Shown: one piece after another, positions 1 through 5,307 of the stretch
Position numbering within the stretch: position 1 is the first letter of the stretch
Layout of the letters: each line of letters begins with the position of its first letter
Source: Propionibacteriales bacterium
GTDB lineage: Bacteria > Actinomycetota > Actinomycetes > Propionibacteriales > Propionibacteriaceae
DNA: 9,583 nucleotides
Assembly: GCA_030453285.1 (NCBI GenBank)
Contig: JAKDKP010000042.1
Coordinates: forward strand, 1 to 9,583
Direction of reading: 5' to 3'
Program-made: the position numbers and the translations under genes
Notes under the pieces: generated by a model
Database searches by the model: none
The model's input: the letters and a program-made list of their open reading frames with translations, nothing else
Told to the model about the DNA's origin: nothing

Positions 1-1
1 G

Positions 2-115
2 GCGCGCATCGTCGCGGTGTGTCCGTACGTGAAGAAGTGGATCGTCAGGCATCCCGACTACCAGGAACACACCGCGGCCGTTCGCCCCGATCATCTGCAG
101 GCCCTCGATCGCTGA
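2..115 (+). CDS. GNAT N-acetyltransferase, COG2388 type (C-terminal fragment, runs off the window)
   Basis: Only the last 37 codons are present, because the gene begins before the window. The visible peptide reads ARIVAVCPYVKKWI, then RHPDYQEHTA, and ends at the TGA at 113-115. A short 'Cys-Pro-Phe/Tyr-Val ... Trp/Leu ... His-Pro-x-Tyr' tail is characteristic of small COG2388 GNAT-fold acetyltransferases (YidJ/YjdJ type). Members of that family are usually about 90-110 residues, so roughly two thirds of the protein is missing here. The substrate is not known for this family. It is followed by a GNAT-like remnant and an intact, different GNAT gene, all on the same strand. The family assignment rests on the tail motif alone. 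Confidence 0.6.
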   Translation, partial: ARIVAVCPYVKKWIVRHPDYQEHTAAVRPDHLQALDR

Positions 116-116
116 A

Positions 117-218
117 GCGGCGGACACTGACCGGGTCGGGCCCTTGAAGCGTGGCCAAGATTCGCGACCAGGCACCGGCGGGCGTCAGGTGCCGTTCATG
201 ATCAACAAGCGCACATGA
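117..218 (+). pseudogene. Remnant resembling the C-terminus of a GNAT acetyltransferase
   Basis: The frame ending at the TGA at 216-218 gives TDRVGPLKRGQDSRPG, then TGGRQVPFMINKRT. This lines up with the end of the intact GNAT at 231-695 (AERIGESPSGSIPGR, then SLPRLQFMINTSP): both have a [DE]R[VI]G block, a PG-containing turn, and an almost identical FMIN ending. At the DNA level the two ends share the 13-mer TTCATGATCAACA (195-207 and 672-684). The frame has no start codon of its own, and further upstream it would overlap the preceding gene. I read it as a leftover of a related GNAT gene or of an unequal duplication. The similarity is short, so chance plus the shared 13-mer remains possible. 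Confidence 0.35.
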
Positions 219-230
219 TCGGACAGGGCA

Positions 231-695
231 GTGATCAAGATTCAGCAAGCCTCCGCTTCCCGGGCGGCCGAGCTGTCTGCCCTGGCCTTGCGGTCCAAGG
301 GGTACTGGGGCTATGACCAGACCTTCCTCGAGGCCTGTCGCGCGGAGCTCACCTTCTCGGCCGCAGACTGTACGTCCGGCGACCGGTTCCTTGCCGTGGT
401 CAATGAGGTTGCCGTCGGCCTCGTGCTCGTACGGGGCAGCGGCCCTACCGGAGAACTGGCGGCACTGTTCGTTGACCCCCCGTGGATCGGCACCGGTGTT
501 GGCCGCAGCCTGCTCCAGCATGCACGTGACCTTGCCCGACGTCGCGGCATTGTTCGCCTGCAACTCGATGCCGACCCTGGTGCTGAGTCCTTCTATCTGC
601 GGCACGGTGCTGAGCGGATCGGAGAGTCGCCGAGCGGATCCATCCCCGGCCGCTCGCTGCCGAGGTTGCAATTCATGATCAACACGTCGCCCTGA
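231..695 (+). CDS. GNAT family N-acetyltransferase
   Basis: A 154-residue single-domain GNAT, the usual size for the family. These enzymes move an acetyl group from acetyl-CoA to an amine; the acceptor cannot be told from sequence. Residues 20-40 carry the LRSKGYWGY...CRAEL block seen in many actinobacterial and proteobacterial GNATs. Residues 75-98 form motif A, with LFVDPPWIGTGVGRSLL providing the V-x-P-x-x-x-G-x-G-x-G acetyl-CoA pyrophosphate loop. Residues 121-131 (FYLRHGAERIG) are the conserved 'Y-x-x-x-G-F/A' C-terminal region. The start is GTG at 231, inside the palindrome TGATCA (232-237). A weak purine stretch (GGACAGG) lies just upstream and no better in-frame start was found. The reading frame is intact throughout. 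Confidence 0.85.
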   Translation: MIKIQQASASRAAELSALALRSKGYWGYDQTFLEACRAELTFSAADCTSGDRFLAVVNEVAVGLVLVRGSGPTGELAALFVDPPWIGTGVGRSLLQHARDLARRRGIVRLQLDADPGAESFYLRHGAERIGESPSGSIPGRSLPRLQFMINTSP

Positions 696-805
696 CCTTG
701 ATCAACGGGGCCGGCGGAGCGTTGGGGTGCCCAGTCGGTCTGCCGCACGCGCACCACATCGGCGAGAGGCTGGTGACGGTCCGAATCGGTCGCTTCGATA
801 GGGGC

Positions 806-811
806 TAGGGT
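806..811 (+). promoter_or_regulatory. Candidate -10 element (TAGGGT) of the SDR-like gene
   Basis: TAGGGT lies 36 bases before the ATG at 848, which would give a leader of about 30 bases. That leader contains a good Shine-Dalgarno sequence (AAGGAAA, 836-842) five bases before the start. The hexamer matches the TAGNGT boxes upstream of other genes here. No convincing -35 is visible. The 696-805 stretch holds no gene that I can support. Confidence 0.4.
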
Positions 812-847
812 CGTCAGGACAGCAGCCGATCAACGAAGGAAACTCCC

Positions 848-1441
848 ATGAAGAAGATTTTGGTCGTCGGCGCCTCAGGGCTGATCGGGGGAGTGGTGGC
901 CGAGGCACTCGAGGACGGCCACGAAGTCATCCGGTCCTCACGGTCCACCGGTGAGCGGGTGAACCTGACCGACCGGTCGTCGGTGGCGCAACTCTTCGAA
1001 CGCATCGGCGAGGTGGACGCGGTCGTGTCCTGCACCGGCGCGGTGGCCTTCAAGCCGTTGGCCGAGCTCAGCGCCGATGACTATCGATCCGGGTTCGAGG
1101 ACAAGGTGTTGGGGCAGGTGAACCTCGTGATCGGGGGGACGGCCCACGTACGCGATGGCGGATCCTTCACCCTGACCAGCGGGGTGCTGGCGCGCGAACC
1201 GATCGCCACCGGTGCCGCGGCGTCGATGGCCAACGGTGCCCTGGAGTCGTACGTGATGGCGGCAGCAACCGAGCTGCCGCGTGGGATCCGGATCAATGCG
1301 ATCAGTCCGAGCGTGATCCTGGAGGCCGAGGGATATCACGCCAGCTTCCCAGGATTCCCGCTCACGCCGGTCGCCGAGGTTGCGCGGGTCGTCCTCAGAT
1401 CCGTCGACGGTGTCGAGACTGGACGGACCTTCTCGATCTGA
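848..1441 (+). CDS. SDR-fold protein of the Lin1944-like type, lacking the YxxxK catalytic motif
   Basis: This 197-residue protein has the Rossmann fold of short-chain dehydrogenases. The nucleotide-binding turn is VGASGLIGG (7-15). An acidic 'NLTD' (39-42) follows strand 3, then DAVVSCTGAV (57-66, the NNAG position), SFTLTSG (106-112) with the usual serine, and GIRINAISPS (146-155). Where classical SDRs have Tyr-x-x-x-Lys, this protein reads GAAASMANGALESYVMAAA, with no such pair. The small SDR subgroup named after Listeria Lin1944 is known for keeping the nucleotide-binding turn while losing the canonical active-site residues; its function is undetermined. The ATG has a strong ribosome binding site (AAGGAAA). 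The stop lies in TGATCA (1439-1444), 17 bases before the stop of the convergent WYL regulator. Confidence 0.85.
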   Translation: MKKILVVGASGLIGGVVAEALEDGHEVIRSSRSTGERVNLTDRSSVAQLFERIGEVDAVVSCTGAVAFKPLAELSADDYRSGFEDKVLGQVNLVIGGTAHVRDGGSFTLTSGVLAREPIATGAAASMANGALESYVMAAATELPRGIRINAISPSVILEAEGYHASFPGFPLTPVAEVARVVLRSVDGVETGRTFSI

Positions 1442-1458
1442 TCACGGATCCTCCATGA

Positions 1459-2412
1459 TCAATTCGTGGCGGCCAGCAGACGTTCAGCGAGTTGGCGGGT
1501 CGCCTGTCGCACCTCGTCGCCGGTGGTGATCATGAACCGATGCCCGATGGTGGCGAGCTGCTCGGCATACCAGTGGGGGTTGGAGGTGCTGCCGACCAGG
1601 CGGGTGGTGTCCTCGTCAATGATCTCCAGGCGACCGATGGAGCGCGGGACACACCGTACGAGATGATCATGAGATGCCTCGATGGTGACCTCGACGGCGT
1701 ACTCCCAGCCCACCGCCAGATGATTCTCCAGCTCGGCGACGGGGTCGAGGTCCGTCGGAGGCGTGAACGTGACAGCAGTCTGTTCGACCGTGGACACTCG
1801 ATCCACGCGGTAGGCGCGACGGGTGTCCTTGTCGCGGGTGCGACACAGCAGGTACCAGCGGCCGTGGCGCACCACGACCGCCCACGGATCCACGGCGCGC
1901 GTCCATTCGGTCCCGGACTCCGAGCGATAGGCCACCTGGACGGCTCGACGCGCGGCGCAGGCGTCGACGAGTTGGGCGGTGATCACCGGATCGGGGCGGA
2001 CCGCTCCGGCATCCGGGGTCGAAGCCGCAGTCCTTCGTACAACCTCGGCCTGGGCGGCCACCGCCTCGGGCAGGCAGCGCAGAATCTTGCCCAGCGCGCT
2101 GCCGACCGGGGCATCGGGATTGCCGGCGTCGTGATGACCGTCGAGCACCGCCATCACCACCGCCAGCGCCTCGGACGAGGAGAACGTCAACGGGGGCGGG
2201 CGCATCCCGCGCCCGACGTGATAGCCGCCGTACCTGCCACGGGTGGCATCAATCGGAATCCCGGCGTCCCGCAGGGTGGCGACGTAGCGGCGAGCCGCAC
2301 GCTCGGTCACCCCCAGTCGAGCGGACAGGCGTTCGGCGGTGATGCCGGGCATGTCCTGCAGCACCGACAGCGCCACCAGCGCTCGCGCGGTCGGGGTCAG
2401 GTCCTTGTTCAT
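1459..2412 (-). CDS. HTH and WYL domain transcriptional regulator (YafY/PafC-like)
   Basis: A 317-residue regulator of typical length. Residues 9-66 form a winged helix-turn-helix (HTH_11 type): ALVALSVLQDMPGIT, then AERLSARLGVTERAARRYV as the recognition region, and a wing ending in GRYGGYHVGRG. Residues 141-215 contain the WYL domain, with the eponymous Trp-Tyr-Leu at 186-188 inside DPWAVVVRHGRWYLLC, followed by RAYRVDRV. A C-terminal extension domain (WCX type) ends the protein. WYL domains are thought to sense ligands or nucleic acids and control DNA binding by the N-terminal HTH. I chose the ATG at 2412 because MNKDLTPTARALV begins the domain naturally; the open frame runs further upstream only by overlapping the divergent promoter region and the VOC gene. 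It faces the VOC gene head to head, making that gene a likely target. Its stop lies in TGATCA (1456-1461). Confidence 0.9.
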   Translation of the reverse strand: MNKDLTPTARALVALSVLQDMPGITAERLSARLGVTERAARRYVATLRDAGIPIDATRGRYGGYHVGRGMRPPPLTFSSSEALAVVMAVLDGHHDAGNPDAPVGSALGKILRCLPEAVAAQAEVVRRTAASTPDAGAVRPDPVITAQLVDACAARRAVQVAYRSESGTEWTRAVDPWAVVVRHGRWYLLCRTRDKDTRRAYRVDRVSTVEQTAVTFTPPTDLDPVAELENHLAVGWEYAVEVTIEASHDHLVRCVPRSIGRLEIIDEDTTRLVGSTSNPHWYAEQLATIGHRFMITTGDEVRQATRQLAERLLAATN

Positions 2413-2449
2413 GGGGCCACCAGTTTCGTCGTACGGGTGTCGCTGTCCG

Positions 2450-2455
2450 ACCCTA
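2450..2455 (-). promoter_or_regulatory. Candidate -10 element (TAGGGT) of the WYL regulator gene
   Basis: Read on the minus strand the bases are TAGGGT, 37 bases before the ATG at 2412, implying a leader of about 30 bases with only a weak GGTGG ribosome binding site. Together with the opposite -10 at 2502-2507 this makes a compact divergent promoter region between the two genes. No clear -35 was found. Confidence 0.4.
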
Positions 2456-2501
2456 GCGCCGGACTGCATCAAAGCGGTCGAGTTTCGTCCAGATTGTTTC
2501 C

Positions 2502-2507
2502 TAGTGT
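2502..2507 (+). promoter_or_regulatory. Candidate -10 element (TAGTGT) for a leaderless VOC mRNA
   Basis: TAGTGT ends 7 bases before the ATG at 2515. Transcription normally starts 6-8 bases after a -10 box, so it would begin at or next to the start codon. There is no Shine-Dalgarno sequence before the ATG. Both facts fit a leaderless transcript, common in Actinomycetota. The -35 region (around 2477-2484) has no good match. Confidence 0.5.
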
Positions 2508-2514
2508 CCTTGCC

Positions 2515-2925
2515 ATGACTGCAACCACGACACCCAAGCCCGTTCTCGACCTGATCATCCTCGACTGTCCAGATGCACAGGTGCTTGGCACCTTCTATGC
2601 CGATCTGCTCGGCTGGCCCTTGGAGGACTCCTCGACCCGGGACTGGGCCACGCTCACGCCTCCCGGCGGTGGCATCGGACCCGACAACCCCGACGGCCGG
2701 CCGACCCTCGCCTTCCAACGGGTCGACGACTGGGTCGAACCCACGTGGCCAGGTGGTGCGCATCCCCAGCAGTTCCATCTGGACTTCAACGTCGGTGACA
2801 TCGAGGCGGCCGAGCCGGCCGTGCTGGCCATCGGTGCACGGGTCCATGATCATCAGCCCAGCACCGACGGAGGGTTCAAGGTCTACCTGGACCCGGCGGG
2901 TCACCCGTTCTGCCTGATCCGCTGA
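2515..2925 (+). CDS. VOC family protein (glyoxalase/bleomycin-resistance fold)
   Basis: A 136-residue protein made of two βαβββ modules. The first module includes LDLIILDCPDAQVLGTFYADLLGW (residues 11-34), the hallmark 'D/C-P-x-x-x-x-x-x-F-Y-x-x-x-L-G-W' start of actinobacterial glyoxalase-like domains. The second begins at QQFHLDFNVGDIEAAE (85-100) and ends KVYLDPAGHPFCLI (122-135). His88 occupies a usual metal-ligand position. Relatives include lyases, dioxygenases and drug-binding proteins, so the reaction cannot be named. I chose the ATG at 2515 because the protein then begins just before strand β1 and a -10 box lies at the right distance for leaderless expression. It is transcribed divergently from the WYL regulator. 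Its stop is in TGATCA (2923-2928). Confidence 0.85.
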   Translation: MTATTTPKPVLDLIILDCPDAQVLGTFYADLLGWPLEDSSTRDWATLTPPGGGIGPDNPDGRPTLAFQRVDDWVEPTWPGGAHPQQFHLDFNVGDIEAAEPAVLAIGARVHDHQPSTDGGFKVYLDPAGHPFCLIR

Positions 2926-2934
2926 TCAGTCGCG

Positions 2935-2996
2935 GTCTCCTGGCTTCGACACGCTCGTTCCTCGCTGCTCAACCGGCGAGTCTCTTGGCTTCGACA
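2935..2996. repeat. Interspersed-repeat-type sequence with a 17-base direct repeat
   Basis: GTCTC(C/T)TGGCTTCGACA occurs at 2935-2951 and again at 2980-2996, 16 of 17 bases identical, 45 bases apart. Between them lies CTCGTTCCTCGCTGCTCAAC. The block 'CTTCGACA...CTCGTTCCTCGCTGCTCAACC' looks like short intergenic repeats I recall from several actinobacterial genomes. A small hairpin is possible (CTCGC 2961-2965 with GCGAG 2976-2980). The second copy is cut off after CTTCGACA. The rest of the gap to 3165 shows no gene that I can support. Confidence 0.5.
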
Positions 2997-3165
2997 TGGT
3001 TAGGTCTGATGTGCCATGGGCTGAGTAGGGAAACCGTCTGCGGCCGGTCGTGTCGATGCCTGCGGGGCACGCCACTGACCACGCCGGTGGGCGGGGCATC
3101 GTCGAGCAGGACCACAGCGGTCGGTACGAAGGCCAAGATCACGGTGGCACTGATTGGCGCGATGA

Positions 3166-3453
3166 TCAGATGGCGATCCGAAGCGTGATCAACACCTGAT
3201 CACCGAGCTCGACGCCTTCTGCTTGGCGGACGGCGGTCTTGACAGGAATCACGTGGCCACCATCCTTGGGGAACACCGAGGTCTTCCACTCGGTGTCGCC
3301 GATGGTGATCATCGCCGGGATCATGCCCCAGCCGTACGTGATGGCCTTCGAGACGTCGAGCAGGACGGTGGAGACGTCCTCGGGGACGGTCACGTAGTGA
3401 TAGGGCGCTGGTCCGCGCCAGTGCCACACTTCACCGGTGAAACTGAACTCCAC
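3166..3453 (-). CDS. DUF1905 domain-containing protein
   Basis: A 95-residue protein that is essentially one DUF1905 domain. The pattern starts MEFSFTGEVWHWRGPAPYHYVTVP (1-24), continues with GWGMIPAMITIGDTEWKTSVFPK (41-63), and ends with VIPVKTAVRQAEGVELGDQVLITL (68-91). These match the family's usual 'E-x-W-x-W-x-G-P-x-x-W-x-F-V-x-x-P', 'G-x-x-x-x-x-V-T-I-G-x-T-x-W-x-T-S-x-F-P' and 'P-V-K-x-x-V-R-x-A-E-G' blocks. The family adopts a small β-barrel and has no established biochemical role. The start is GTG at 3453 with a poor ribosome binding site. It lies 42 bases downstream of the methyltransferase on the same strand, so the two probably share a transcript. The stop lies in TGATCA (3163-3168), and two more copies follow at 3186 and 3197 inside the 3' end. 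Confidence 0.85.
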   Translation of the reverse strand: MEFSFTGEVWHWRGPAPYHYVTVPEDVSTVLLDVSKAITYGWGMIPAMITIGDTEWKTSVFPKDGGHVIPVKTAVRQAEGVELGDQVLITLRIAI

Positions 3454-3495
3454 GAAGATCAGCTTCGCGCACCGGCGACTGTGTCGGCAAGGCCT

Positions 3496-4230
3496 TCACA
3501 CCCTGCGATAGACCGAGACGTGCGCGTCGCAATGCTGATCGAACGGCCGACGGTCCCACCAGCCGTACCGCTCGGCCAGGCGCAGTCCGGCCAATCGGGC
3601 CATCAGGTCCAGCTCGGCCGGTGGAGCCACTCGTTGCACGATGGGGGAGAGTCGGATCCCGTCGGCGGCGATCCGGACGTGGTTCTCCTCCAACAGCTGG
3701 GTGGCTCGGTCGTATCGGCAGACGTCGAGGGTGACCGCGTCCGCGTCGACCTGCTCCGCATCGACGTAGTTGGTCCGGTCCTTGATCCACCCCCAGCCGG
3801 TGCCGGTCTCGATCACGAACGCGCCGTCGTCGGTCAGCTGGCGAGCCGCGTTGGCGAAGCAGCGGACCTGATCGTCCTGGGTGATCAGGTTTCCGATCGT
3901 GTTGAAGACCAGATACACCAGCCCGTACGGACCTCCCGGCCCGTCGACACGACTCATGTCTCCCATTGCCACAGCAAGATCAACACCGACTGGATCGCGG
4001 CGCAGCACCTCGACCATGTCGGGTGAGAGCTCGATCCCGTCGACGTCCACCCCTGAGCGAGCCAGGGGTAGGGCGATGCGCCCAGCACCGATCGCGAACT
4101 CCAACGCGTCCTGGTCACCGGCGAGCTCGGCCAGGAACCGTACCGCCAGTTCCTCGTCGCCACGGGGCGCTTCGTCATAGCGGGCCGCCGCGTCGGCGCC
4201 GAAGCTGGTCGCGGGATCGAATCCGTCCAT
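3496..4230 (-). CDS. Class I SAM-dependent methyltransferase
   Basis: From the chosen ATG the protein is 244 residues. It opens FDPATSFGADAAARYDEAPRGDEE, the standard N-terminus of a common actinobacterial methyltransferase group. Motif I, which binds SAM, is ALEFAIGAGRIALPLA (42-57). The motif II acidic residue is in VDGIELSPDMV (63-73). LAVAMGDMSRV (85-95) and YGLVYLVFNTIGNLITQDDQVRCF (102-125) follow. The C-terminus ELDLMARLAGLRLAERYGWWDRRPF and HVSVYRRV closes the fold. The acceptor is unknown. Three starts are open: GTG 4281, ATG 4239 and ATG 4230; relatives begin only a few residues before FDPATSFG, which favours 4230 or 4239. The gene faces the GNAT at 4300 head to head and is followed by the DUF1905 gene. 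Confidence 0.85.
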   Translation of the reverse strand: MDGFDPATSFGADAAARYDEAPRGDEELAVRFLAELAGDQDALEFAIGAGRIALPLARSGVDVDGIELSPDMVEVLRRDPVGVDLAVAMGDMSRVDGPGGPYGLVYLVFNTIGNLITQDDQVRCFANAARQLTDDGAFVIETGTGWGWIKDRTNYVDAEQVDADAVTLDVCRYDRATQLLEENHVRIAADGIRLSPIVQRVAPPAELDLMARLAGLRLAERYGWWDRRPFDQHCDAHVSVYRRV

Positions 4231-4286
4231 GATCTTCATCCCATCGCGGCTGGCATCGGTCGTCCACCACTTTTCGATCACGCTGC

Positions 4287-4292
4287 TAGCGT
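4287..4292 (+). promoter_or_regulatory. Candidate -10 element (TAGCGT) for a leaderless GNAT mRNA
   Basis: TAGCGT ends 7 bases before the ATG at 4300, the same geometry as at the VOC gene, and there is no Shine-Dalgarno sequence. The box sits in the palindrome GCTAGC (4285-4290), so the minus strand also presents TAGCAG, a weak candidate for the divergent methyltransferase. No -35 match was found. Confidence 0.5.
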
Positions 4293-4299
4293 CGCGGTC

Positions 4300-4893
4300 A
4301 TGGCCCCCGACATCTCACGCGAGCCCTCTGCCCAAACCGAGCCGTCCATCCAGCCCGAGCCAACCGTGCCGTTGATCACCGATCGACTCCGGCTGCGGCA
4401 CTATCGCCCAACCGACGTCGAACCGTTGCTCACCTACTACGGCGACCCCGGCGTGGCGCGTCTCCTGCTCGACGAGCCGTGGGACCGGGACAAGGCCGAG
4501 CAGGAGGTCACCCGCCGGTCCGGAAAGCTGCACATCACCGCGGAGGGATTCAGCATCGCGCTGGTCGTCGAACACGAGGGTAACGTGATCGGTGACATCG
4601 CGTTGTGGGCCACCGATGCCACCTTGTCGCTCGGCGAGATCGGGTGGGTGTTCCATCCCGACGCCGGCGGACGGGGGTTCGCCACCGAGGCGGCCCGGGC
4701 CGTGCTTGAGCTGGCCTTCGGTCACTACCGGATGCACCGGGTGAAGGCCCAACTCGATGCCCGCAATACCGCCTCGGCGCGGATGTGCGAACGCCTCGGG
4801 ATGACCCGGGAGGCTCACCTGCGGAAGGACTGGTTCAGCAAGGGGGAGTGGACCGACACCCTCGTGTACGGGCTGCTCGCGACCGAACGATGA
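4300..4893 (+). CDS. GNAT family acetyltransferase, RimJ/RimL type
   Basis: A 197-residue protein of the RimJ/RimL-like GNAT class (Acetyltransf_3). These enzymes acetylate N-terminal amines of ribosomal proteins or small molecules using acetyl-CoA; the target is unknown. Residues 25-70 hold the opening LITDRLRLRHYRPTDVEPLL and YYGDPGVARLL. GEIGWVFHPDAGGRGFATEAA (112-132) contains the acetyl-CoA loop G-G-R-G-F-A. RVKAQLDARNTASARMCERLGM (147-168) is the classic 'N-x-x-S-x-x-x-x-E-x-L-G-M' motif, followed by TREAHLRKDWFSKGEWTDTLVYGLL. The first ~24 residues (REPSAQTEPSIQPEPTVP) are a low-complexity Pro/Glu tail absent from most relatives, so a later start cannot be excluded; the -10 box supports the ATG at 4300. 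Confidence 0.88.
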   Translation: MAPDISREPSAQTEPSIQPEPTVPLITDRLRLRHYRPTDVEPLLTYYGDPGVARLLLDEPWDRDKAEQEVTRRSGKLHITAEGFSIALVVEHEGNVIGDIALWATDATLSLGEIGWVFHPDAGGRGFATEAARAVLELAFGHYRMHRVKAQLDARNTASARMCERLGMTREAHLRKDWFSKGEWTDTLVYGLLATER

Positions 4894-4899
4894 CCCTTC

Positions 4900-4916
4900 C
4901 TCCCGCAAACCGGGAG
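4900..4916 (+). terminator. Possible hairpin between the GNAT and DUF488 genes
   Basis: CTCCCG (4900-4905) pairs with CGGGAG (4911-4916) around a five-base loop CAAAC, 6 bases after the GNAT stop. No T-run follows, so this is at best a weak or factor-assisted terminator. It lies just before the candidate -10 of the next gene and may simply separate the two units. Confidence 0.3.
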
Positions 4917-4923
4917 CGAGGAA

Positions 4924-4929
4924 TACCGT
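4924..4929 (+). promoter_or_regulatory. Candidate -10 element (TACCGT) for the DUF488 gene
   Basis: TACCGT ends 6 bases before the ATG at 4936, again placing the expected transcription start at or near the start codon. A short GAAG (4930-4933) is too close to act as a normal ribosome binding site. Read-through from the upstream GNAT gene is an alternative. No -35 match is visible. Confidence 0.35.
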
Positions 4930-4935
4930 GAAGAC

Positions 4936-5283
4936 ATGACCGAGTTCAAGGTGAAGCGGGTCCACGAGGATCCGAGCGAGGACGACGGACGGCGCATCCT
5001 GGTGGACCGTTTGTGGCCGCGCGGGATCTCCAAGCAGGCCGCCAAGATCGACGACTGGCCCAAGGACGCCACCCCGTCGACCGAACTACGCAACGCGTAC
5101 CACCATGGAGAGGTCGACGAGGCCGAGTTCGCCGAGCGGTACCGCACCGAATTGGAGACGTCCGGGGCGGCGGTCGCGTTGGCCTTGGACCTGTCGGGAA
5201 CGGTCACCCTGGTCACGGCGGTGAAGGAGCCCGACCACGGCCACGTGCCGGTGCTCCGACAAGCGCTCACCGAGGCGATCTGA
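4936..5283 (+). CDS. DUF488 family protein (YeaO-like)
   Basis: A 115-residue protein covering the whole DUF488/YeaO domain. Diagnostic blocks are FKVKRVHEDPSEDDGRRILVDRLWPRGISK (4-33), IDDWPKDATPSTELRNAYHH (38-57), FAERYRTEL (65-73) and VTLVTAVKEPDHGHVPVLRQAL (90-111). The family is widespread and small, and its biochemical activity is not established. The basic Arg-Leu-Trp-Pro-Arg-Gly patch and the DHGH segment are the conserved positions most likely to form its functional site. It starts 42 bases after the GNAT stop on the same strand and converges with the GH20 gene, 24 bases away. I see no clear terminator in the short gap between their stops. Confidence 0.88.
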   Translation: MTEFKVKRVHEDPSEDDGRRILVDRLWPRGISKQAAKIDDWPKDATPSTELRNAYHHGEVDEAEFAERYRTELETSGAAVALALDLSGTVTLVTAVKEPDHGHVPVLRQALTEAI

Positions 5284-5307
5284 GCCCCAGGCCGCCCGGT
5301 CCTTCGG

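Noticed and set aside
2413..2904. N-terminal extension of the WYL regulator up to 2904
   Set aside because: The extra 164 residues run antisense through the VOC gene and look like shadow sequence; MNKDLTPTARALV at 2412 is a natural start.
3050..3167. Hydrophobic stretch on the minus strand (LIIAPISATVILAFVPTAVVLL)
   Set aside because: It could be a decayed membrane-protein segment, but there is no start, no supporting flanking protein sequence, and chance is likely at this length.
2985..3188. Small plus-strand open frame (67 codons) in the repeat-bearing gap
   Set aside because: It starts inside the repeat, has no ribosome binding site and no recognisable domain, and overlaps the end of the DUF1905 gene.
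3223..4026. Open frame of 267 codons on the plus strand
   Set aside because: It lies antisense across both the DUF1905 and methyltransferase genes, which have clear family motifs.
5284..5307. AGGCC...GGCCT dyad near the convergent ends of the DUF488 and GH20 genes
   Set aside because: The arms are only five bases with a loop of about 16 and no T-run, so a terminator call is not supportable.
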